A stretch of 30,149 bases of DNA from Liolophura sinensis. Lineage: Eukaryota > Mollusca > Polyplacophora > Chitonida > Chitonidae. Location: assembly GCF_032854445.1 (NCBI RefSeq), contig NW_027018408.1, positions 1 through 30,149 of the forward strand, read 5' to 3'. Under the pieces are notes generated by a model. That model was not told where the DNA came from. It made no database searches and worked only from the letters and a program-made list of their open reading frames with translations. Positions 23,119-30,149 of the stretch are shown piece by piece. Position 1 is the first letter of the stretch. Each line of letters begins with the position of its first letter. A program made the translations under genes and the position numbers.

Positions 23119-23135
23119 TCTGCTGTAAAAAGTAC
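23106..23135 (+). other. 30-bp nested inverted repeat downstream of the TATA motif
   Basis: The arms are GTACTT (23106-23111) with AAGTAC (23130-23135), and inside them TACAG (23114-23118) with CTGTA (23123-23127). They are separated by GA and AA, with loop TCTG. This is eleven base pairs around a four-base loop with one 2x2 internal loop. It overlaps the initiator-like sequence. By eye it is unaltered in 43 of 54 monomers. U3, U6, U7, U16, U28 and U50 have a C-to-T change that still allows a G-U pair in RNA. U13, U20, U22, U23 and U19 break it. It could be an RNA hairpin, a dimer binding site, or chance. Confidence 0.6.
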
Positions 23136-23254
23136 AATTAAACACTGACCCACATCAATAAGGTGCCAAAAGATGCGCAATTGGGCCAGGCATCTCCAGC
23201 TGTTGAAAAATTGCAAATTTCCTTGGTTTCCATGGAGTAAGAGCCGTTGTTAGG

Positions 23255-23260
23255 CACGTG
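23255..23260. promoter_or_regulatory. E-box CACGTG at the monomer end (U42 example)
   Basis: CACGTG is present at the right end of monomers in three contexts: GGTCACGTGATT, GGGCACGTGATT and AGGCACGTGATT. The one loss I saw is in U38, GGGACGTG at 21061-21068. CACGTG is the classic target of basic helix-loop-helix proteins. The TCACGTG form also fits the centromere element CDEI pattern RTCACRTG known from budding yeast, but there is no other yeast-like centromere element here. Binding is unproven. Confidence 0.4.
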
Positions 23261-23267
23261 ATTTTCA

Positions 23268-24911
23268 CATAAATGCTCATTCAATTGTAGCTACAGCCAT
23301 AAGTGTTGGTCGGAGAGCAACGCGGTTTGCACCATTCGATTTCTCGTCACAAAATACGTCGGATTAGCTTCTTACCAGCAGCATTGGAACAGTTTTACCA
23401 CTTTTGGATTTTTGCCTGGGCTTTTTGCTAATTAAATTCGGCTACATTTACTATGTAATATCGCGACTGGTCATTACTATATTCAACTTTTGATTATAAG
23501 TTATGTGCCCTTCGGTAGCCCAGAAGACGTCAAATCTTTGGGCCAAGCCCATTTAACTCATCCAGCAATTGTCTTACTTCTAAGTCGAAGACAAACTCAA
23601 TGTCTTTATCTACATGTTGAAAAACCACACCATTTGTATATAAAAAACACAAGGTACTTGATACAGTCTGCTGTAAAAAGTACAATTAAACACTGACCCA
23701 CATCAATAAGGTGCCAAAAGATGCGCAATTGGGCCAGGCATCTCCAGCTGTTGAAAAATTGCAAATTTCCTTGGTTTCCATGGAGTAAGAGCCGTTGCTG
23801 GGCACGTGATTTTCACATAAATGCTCATTCAATTGTCGCTACAGCCAAAAGTATTGGTCGGAGAGCAACGCGGTTTGCACCATTCGATTTCTCGTCACAA
23901 AATACGTCGGATTAGCCTCTTACCAGCAGCATTGGAACAGTTTTTCCACTTTTGGATTTTTGCCTGGTCTTTTTGCTAATTAAATTCGGCTACATTTACT
24001 ATGTAATATCGCGACTGGTCATTACTATATTCAACTTTTGATTATAAGTTATGTGCCCTTCGGTAGCCCAGAAGACGTCAAATCTTTGGGCCAAGCCCAT
24101 TTAACTCATCCAGCAATTGTCTTACTTCTAAGTCGAAGACAAACTCAATGTCTTTATCTACATGTTGAAAAACCACACCATTTGTATATAAAAAACACAA
24201 GGTACTTGATACAGTCTGCTGTAAAAAGTACAATTAAACACTGACCCACATCAATAAGGTGCCAAAAGATGCGCAATTGGGCCAGGCATTTCCAGCTGTT
24301 GAAAAATTGCAAATTTCCTTGGTTTCCATGGAGTAAGAGCCGTTGTTAGGCACGTGATTTTCACATAAATGCTCATTCAATTGTCGCTACAGCCAAAAGT
24401 ATTGGTCGGAGAGCAACGCGGTTTGCACCATTCGATTTCTCGTCACAAAATACGTCGGATTAGCCTCTTACCAGCAGCATTGGAACAGTTTTACCACTTT
24501 TGGATTTTTGCCTGGGCTTTTTGCTAATTCAATTCGGCTACATTTACTATGTAATATCGCGACTGGTCATTACTATATTCAACTTTTGATTATAAGTTAT
24601 GTGCCCTTCGGTAGCCCAGAAGACGTCAAATCTTTGGGCCAAGCCCATTTAACTCATCCAGCAATTGTCTTACTTCTAAGTCGAAGACAAACTCAATGTC
24701 TTTATCTACATGTTGAAAAACCACACCATTTGTATATAAAAAACACAAGGTACTTGATACAGTCTGCTGTAAAAAGTACAATTAAACACTGACCCACATC
24801 AATAAGGTGCCAAAAGATGCGCAATTGGGCCAGGCATCTCCAGCTGTTGAAAAATTGCAAATTTCCTTGGTTTCCATGGAGTAAGAGCCGTTGTTAGGCA
24901 CGTGATTTTCA
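23268..24911 (+). repeat. Trimer higher-order repeat, copy 1 (U43 C, U44 A, U45 B)
   Basis: The marker order C, A, B (GCTTCTTACC near 23366, CCTGGTCTTTT near 23963, GGCATTTCCAGC near 24286, GTTTTACCAC near 24488) is repeated in 24912-26554 at exactly 1644 bp. By eye I found no difference between the two copies until near the end of the second, so this is either a very recent duplication or a duplicated assembly segment. Confidence 0.92.
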
Positions 24912-26554
24912 CATAAATGCTCATTCAATTGTAGCTACAGCCATAAGTGTTGGTCGGAGAGCAACGCGGTTTGCACCATTCGATTTCTCGTCACAAAATA
25001 CGTCGGATTAGCTTCTTACCAGCAGCATTGGAACAGTTTTACCACTTTTGGATTTTTGCCTGGGCTTTTTGCTAATTAAATTCGGCTACATTTACTATGT
25101 AATATCGCGACTGGTCATTACTATATTCAACTTTTGATTATAAGTTATGTGCCCTTCGGTAGCCCAGAAGACGTCAAATCTTTGGGCCAAGCCCATTTAA
25201 CTCATCCAGCAATTGTCTTACTTCTAAGTCGAAGACAAACTCAATGTCTTTATCTACATGTTGAAAAACCACACCATTTGTATATAAAAAACACAAGGTA
25301 CTTGATACAGTCTGCTGTAAAAAGTACAATTAAACACTGACCCACATCAATAAGGTGCCAAAAGATGCGCAATTGGGCCAGGCATCTCCAGCTGTTGAAA
25401 AATTGCAAATTTCCTTGGTTTCCATGGAGTAAGAGCCGTTGCTGGGCACGTGATTTTCACATAAATGCTCATTCAATTGTCGCTACAGCCAAAAGTATTG
25501 GTCGGAGAGCAACGCGGTTTGCACCATTCGATTTCTCGTCACAAAATACGTCGGATTAGCCTCTTACCAGCAGCATTGGAACAGTTTTTCCACTTTTGGA
25601 TTTTTGCCTGGTCTTTTTGCTAATTAAATTCGGCTACATTTACTATGTAATATCGCGACTGGTCATTACTATATTCAACTTTTGATTATAAGTTATGTGC
25701 CCTTCGGTAGCCCAGAAGACGTCAAATCTTTGGGCCAAGCCCATTTAACTCATCCAGCAATTGTCTTACTTCTAAGTCGAAGACAAACTCAATGTCTTTA
25801 TCTACATGTTGAAAAACCACACCATTTGTATATAAAAAACACAAGGTACTTGATACAGTCTGCTGTAAAAAGTACAATTAAACACTGACCCACATCAATA
25901 AGGTGCCAAAAGATGCGCAATTGGGCCAGGCATTTCCAGCTGTTGAAAAATTGCAAATTTCCTTGGTTTCCATGGAGTAAGAGCCGTTGTTAGGCACGTG
26001 ATTTTCACATAAATGCTCATTCAATTGTCGCTACAGCCAAAAGTATTGGTCGGAGAGCAACGCGGTTTGCACCATTCGATTTCTCGTCACAAAATACGTC
26101 GGATTAGCCTCTTACCAGCAGCATTGGAACAGTTTTACCACTTTTGGATTTTTGCCTGGGCTTTTGCTAATTCAATTCGGCTACATTTACTATGTAATAT
26201 CGCGACTGGTCATTACTATATTCAACTTTTGATTATAAGTTATGTGCCCTTCGGTAGCCCAGAAGACGTCAAATCTTTGGGCCAAGCCCATTTAACTCAT
26301 CCAGCAATTGTCTTACTTCTAAGTCGAAGACAAACTCAATGTCTTTATCTACATGTTGAAAAACCACACCATTTGTATATAAAAAACACAAGGTACTTGA
26401 TACAGTCTGCTGTAAAAAGTACAATTAAACACTGACCCACATCAATAAGGTGCCAAAAGATGCGCAATTGGGCCAGGCATCTCCAGCTGTTGAAAAATTG
26501 CAAATTTCTGTGGTTTCCATGGAGTAAGAGCCGTTGCTGGGCACGTGATTTTCA
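24912..26554 (+). repeat. Trimer higher-order repeat, copy 2 (U46 C, U47 A, U48 B)
   Basis: Second copy of the 1644-bp unit. It departs from copy 1 near its end: one T is lost at GGGCTTTTGCT near 26159, and the end of U48 reads TTTCTGTGGTTT near 26506 and has the GCTGGGCACGTG tail instead of TTAGGCACGTG. Confidence 0.92.
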
Positions 26555-29500
26555 CATAAATGCTCATTCAATTGTCGCTACAGCCAAAAGTATTGGTCGG
26601 AGAGCAACGCGGTTTGCACCATTCGATTTCTCGTCACAAAATACGTCGGATTAGCCTCTTACCAGCAGCATTGGAACAGTTTTTCCACTTTTGGATTTTT
26701 GCCTGGGCTTTTTGCTAATTAAATTCGGCTACATTTACTATGTAATATCGCGACTGGTCATTACTATATTCAACTTTTGATTATAAGTTATGTGCCCTTC
26801 GGTAGCCCAGAAGACGTCAAATCTTTGGGCCAAGCCCATTTAACTCATCCAGCAATTGTCTTACTTCTAAGTCGAAGACAAACTCAATGTCTTTATCTAC
26901 ATGTTGAAAAACCACACCATTTGTATATAAAAAACACAAGGTACTTGATACAGTCTGCTGTAAAAAGTACAATTAAACACTGACCCACATCAATAAGGTG
27001 CCAAAAGATGCGCAATTGGGCCAGGCATCTCCAGCTGTTGAAAAATTGCAAATTTCCTTGGTTTCCATGGAGTAAGAGCCGTTGTTAGGCACGTGATTTT
27101 CACATAAATACTCATTCAATTGTCGCTACAGCCAAAAGTATTGGTCGGAGAGCAACGCGGTTTGCACCATTCGATTCTCGTCACAAAATACGTCGGATTA
27201 GCTTCTGACCAGCAGCATTGGAACAGTTTTTCCACTTTTGGATTTTTGCTTGGCTTTTTGCTAATTAAATTCGGCTACATTTACTATGTAATATCGCGAC
27301 TGGTCATTACTATATTCAACTTTTGATTATAAGTTATGTGCCCTTCGGTAGCCCAGAAGACGTCAAATCTTTGGGCCAAGCCCATTTAACTCATCCAGCA
27401 ATTGTCTTACTTCTAAGTCGAAGACAAACTCAATGTCTTTATCTACATGTTGAAAAACCACACCATTTGTATATAAAAAACACAAGGTATTTGATACAGT
27501 CTGCTGTAAAAAGTACAATTAAACACTGACCCACATCAATAAGGTGCCAAAAGATGCGCAATTGGGCCAGGCATCTCCAGCTGTTGAAAAATTGCAAATT
27601 TCCTTGGTTTCCATGGAGTAAGAGCCGTTGTTAGGCACGTGATTTTCACATAAATGCTCATTCAATTGTCGCTACAGCCAAAAGTATTGGTCGGAGAGCA
27701 ACGCGGTTTGCACCATTCGATTTCTCGTCACAAAATACGTCGGATTAGCCTCTTACCAGCAGCATTGGAACAGTTTTTCCACTTTTGGATTTTTGCCTGG
27801 GCTTTTTGCTAATTCAATTCGGCTACATTTACTATGTAATATCGCGACTGGTCATTACTATATTCAACTTTTGATTATAAGTTATGTGCCCTTCGGTAGC
27901 CCAGAAGACGTCAAATCTTTGGGCCAAGCACATTTAACTCATCCAGCAATTGTCTTACTTCTAAGTCGAAGACAAACTCAATGTCTTTATCTACATGTTG
28001 AAAAACCACACCATTTGTATATAAAAAACACAAGGTACTTGATACAGTCTGCTGTAAAAAGTACAATTAAACACTGACCCACATCAATAAGGTGCCAAAA
28101 GATGCGCAATTGGGCCAGGCATCTCCAGCTGTTGAGAAATTGCAAATTTTCCTTGGTTTCCATGGAGTAAGAGCCGTTGTTAGGCACGTGATTTTCACAT
28201 AAATGCTCATTCAATTGTCGCTACAGCCATAAGTGTTGGTCGGAGAGCAACGCGGTTTGCACCATTCGATTTTTCGTCACAAAATACGTCGGATTAGCCT
28301 CTTACCAGCAGCATTGGAACAGTTTTACCACTTTTGGATTTTTGCTTGGGCTTTTTGCTAATTAAATTCGGCTACATTTACTATGTAATATCGCGACTGG
28401 TCATTACTATATTCAACTTTTGATTATAAGTTATGTGCCCTTCGGTAGCCCAGAAGACGTCAAATCTTTGGGCCAAGCCCATTTAACTCATCCAGCAATT
28501 GTCTTACTTCTAAGTCGAAGACAAACTCAATGTCTTTATCTACATGTTGAAAAACCCACACCATTTGTATATAAAAAACACAAGGTACTTGATACAGTCT
28601 GCTGTAAAAAGTACAATTAAACACTGACCCACATCAATAAGGTGCCAAAAGATGCGCAATTGGGCCAGGCATCTCCAAGCTGTTGAAAAATTGCAAATTT
28701 CCTTGGTTTCCATGGAGTAAGAGCCGTTGTTAGGCACGTGATTTTCACATAAATGCTCATTCAATTGTCGCTACAGCCATAAGTGTTGGTCGGAGAGCAA
28801 CGCGGTTTGCACCATTCGATTTCTCGTCACAAAATACGTCGGATTAGCTTCTTACCAGCAGCATTGGAACAGTTTTACCACTTTTGGATTTTTGCCTGGG
28901 CTTTTTGCTAATTAAATTCGGCTACATTTACTATGTAATATCGCGACTGGTCATTACTATATTCAACTTTTGATTATAAGTTATGTGCCCTTCGGTAGCC
29001 CAGAAGACGTCAAATCTTTGGGCCAAGCCCATTTAACTCATCCAGCAATTGTCTTACTTCTAAGTCGAAGACAAACTCAATGTCTTTATCTACATGTTGA
29101 AAAACCACACCATTTGTATATAAAAAACACAAGGTACTTGATACAGTCTGCTGTAAAAAGTACAATTAAACACTGACCCACATCAATAAGGTGCCAAAAG
29201 ATGCGCAATTGGGCCAGGCATCTCCAGCTGTTGAAAAATTGCAAATTTTCTTGGTTTCCATGGAGTAAGAGCCGTTGTTAGGCACGTGATTTTCACATAA
29301 ATGCTCATTCAATTGTCGCTACAGCCAAAAGTATTGGTCGGAGAGCAACGCGGTTTGCACCATTCGATTTCTCGTCACAAAATACGTTGGATTAGCCTCT
29401 TACCAGCAGCATTGGAACAGTTTTTCCACTTTTGGATTTTTGCCTGGGCTTTTTGCTAATTAAATTCGGCTACATTTACTATGTAATATCGCGACTGGTC

Positions 29501-30149
29501 ATTACTATATTCAACTTTTGATTATAAGTTATGTGCCCTTCGGTAGCCCAGAAGACGTCAAATCTTTGGGCCAAGCCCATTTAACTCATCCAGCAATTGT
29601 CTTACTTCTAAGTCGAAGACAAACTCAATGTCTTTATCTACATGTTGAAAAACCACACCATTTGTATATAAAAAACACAAGGTACTTGATACAGTCTGCT
29701 GTAAAAAGTACAATTAAACACTGACCCACATCAATAAGGTGCCAAAAGATGCGCAATTGGGCCAGGCATCTCCAGCTGTTGAAAAATTGCAAATTTCCTT
29801 GGTTTCCATGGAGTAAGAGCCGTTGTTAGGCACGTGATTTTCACATAAATGCTCATTCAATTGTAACTACAGCCATAAGTGTTGGTCGGAGAGCAACGCG
29901 GTTTGCACAATTCGATTTCTCGTCACAAAATACGTCGGATTAGCCTCTTACCAGCAGCATTGGAACAGTTTTACCACTTTTGGATTTTTGCTTGGGCTTT
30001 TTGCTAATTAAATTCGGCTACATTTACTATGTAATATCGCGACTGGTCATTACTATATTCAACTTTTGATTATAAGTTATGTGCCCTTCGGTAGCCCAGA
30101 AGACGTCAAATCTTTGGGCCAAGCCCATTTAACTCATCCAGCAATTGTC
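26555..30149 (+). repeat. Monomers U49-U55 (U55 cut by the window end)
   Basis: U49 resembles the representative monomer. U50 (546 bp) lacks bases at CGATTCTCG near 27173 and TTGCTTGGCTT near 27247 and has AAATACTCATT, GCTTCTGACC and GGTATTTG. U51 has an AAGCACATTT change near 27929, GTTGAGAAATTG near 28132 and an extra T at AAATTTTCC near 28149. U52 (550 bp) has extra bases at AAACCCACA near 28555 and CTCCAAGCTG near 28676. U53 is C-like. U54 has TACGTTGGATT near 29386. U55 (29844-30149) is truncated before its TATA motif and carries GTAACTACAGC and GCACAATTCG. Confidence 0.9.

Larger units (their letters stand above)
22720..23267 (+). repeat. Representative monomer (U42) with internal map
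   Basis: U42 carries the majority base at most variable sites and is nearly identical to U41. It is about 40% GC (220 of 548 by hand count) with 17 CpG. Map in order: a variable left quarter with diagnostic sites at CAGCC-AAAAGTATT versus CAGCC-ATAAGTGTT; a cluster of T-tracts (22845-22878); a variable AATTCAATT or AATTAAATT site; an NruI site TCGCGA; an AatII site GACGTC; three inverted repeats (22991-23003, 23021-23046, 23106-23135); TATATAAAA (23089-23097); and a right end with PvuII CAGCTG, NcoI CCATGG and the E-box CACGTG (23255-23260). I saw no clean internal sub-repeat, so the monomer looks like a simple rather than a composite unit. Confidence 0.9.
1..30149 (+). repeat. 548-bp satellite DNA array, 54 full monomers plus one partial
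   Basis: Anchoring each monomer at the motif CATAAATGCTC (or a one-base variant) gives starts at 1, 550, 1101, 1652, 2202, 2870, 3419, 3967, 4515, 5183, 5731, 6279, 6827, 7375, 7923, 8471, 9019, 9568, 10116, 10664, 11213, 11761, 12309, 12855, 13403, 13952, 14499, 15047, 15595, 16143, 16691, 17239, 17787, 18335, 18883, 19431, 19979, 20528, 21076, 21624, 22172, 22720, 23268, 23816, 24364, 24912, 25460, 26008, 26555, 27103, 27649, 28198, 28748, 29296 and 29844 (U1 to U55). Thirty-seven of 54 complete monomers are exactly 548 bp; the others are 546 to 551 bp except two of 668 bp. All are in one orientation with no foreign insertion. The phase start is arbitrary, and the strand follows the TATA-like motif. 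The family is not one I recognise. Confidence 0.98.

Noticed and set aside
23130-23145. Polyadenylation signal ATTAAA after the TATA motif and in AATTAAATTCGG
   Set aside because: ATTAAA is a weak variant, common by chance in AT-rich DNA, and is lost in the many copies with AATTGAAC or AATTCAATT. No support for a defined transcript end.
22864-23148. Recurrent + strand frame of 68 to 140 codons once per monomer, ending in KSTIKH or KSTIEH
   Set aside because: The 548-bp period is not a multiple of three, upstream stops and start positions vary between copies, and the changes I saw in the frame are mostly amino-acid changing (L/F, R/G, T/A, T/S, P/S, S/C, S/N, G/C, I/V, N/T, R/M) with few silent ones. 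That is not purifying selection on a protein. I recognise no domain.
22720-23267. 548 bp as three nucleosome-length (about 183 bp) sub-repeats
   Set aside because: I looked for internal similarity at about 180 bp and found only short matches such as CAATTGTC and GCCAAAAG at other spacings (about 284 and 418 bp). The arithmetic alone is not evidence.
23721-23915. + strand 64-codon frame starting MRNWARHL or MPNWARHL
   Set aside because: Present or absent depending on the CTGGG/CTGGT versus TTAGG tail, which introduces a stop (TTGTTAGG). No known domain, no consistent upstream signal; it is a by-product of the repeat.
1-30149. CRISPR array or bacterial repeat locus
   Set aside because: The repeats are 548 bp with no unique spacers and no cas genes. 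The pattern is that of a eukaryotic satellite.
1-30149. Tandem rRNA, 5S, histone or snRNA gene cluster
   Set aside because: No recognisable 5S, rRNA, histone or snRNA sequence occurs in the monomer on either strand.

Overview
The whole window is one uninterrupted head-to-tail tandem array of a roughly 548-bp satellite monomer. There are 54 complete monomers (U1 to U54) and a 306-bp partial one (U55). All lie in the same orientation, and the array runs off both ends of the window. I find no convincing protein-coding gene, tRNA, rRNA, transposon insertion, CRISPR array or unique spacer. The many short open frames are the same few frames recurring once per monomer, and their variation does not look coding (see rejected items).

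Organism: long homogeneous satellite arrays with nested higher-order structure are typical of eukaryotic heterochromatin. The representative monomer (22720-23267) is about 40% GC by hand count and has 17 CpG sites, only slightly fewer than chance. That argues against a heavily CpG-methylated genome such as a vertebrate and suits an invertebrate such as an insect. This is inference: I do not recognise the satellite family and cannot name the species.

Layout: 1-2201 (U1-U4) is rich in single-base indels. 2202-5182 holds two expanded 668-bp monomers (U5, U9) sharing an identical 120-bp internal duplication, which marks a duplicated block about 2.3 kb apart. 5183-13951 is a mosaic of variants with 6- and 7-monomer spacing between related blocks. 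13952-18334 holds a three-monomer block repeated at about 2.74 kb. 18270-19978 shows two-monomer spacing. 20528-26554 is dominated by a three-monomer (1644-bp) higher-order repeat with two adjacent, apparently identical copies. 26555-30149 is a fairly uniform end with a few more indels.

Function: each complete monomer keeps a TATATAAAA motif (54 of 54), followed 28 bp later in most copies by an initiator-like CAGTC inside a 30-bp nested inverted repeat. Two more small inverted repeats lie just upstream, in what looks like the least variable part of the monomer. A CACGTG E-box ends all but one monomer. The array could therefore be a field of tandem promoters for satellite RNA, but no transcript evidence is available here. 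The diagnostic variants record unequal crossing-over, local gene conversion and a recombinant haplotype spreading through the right third of the array.
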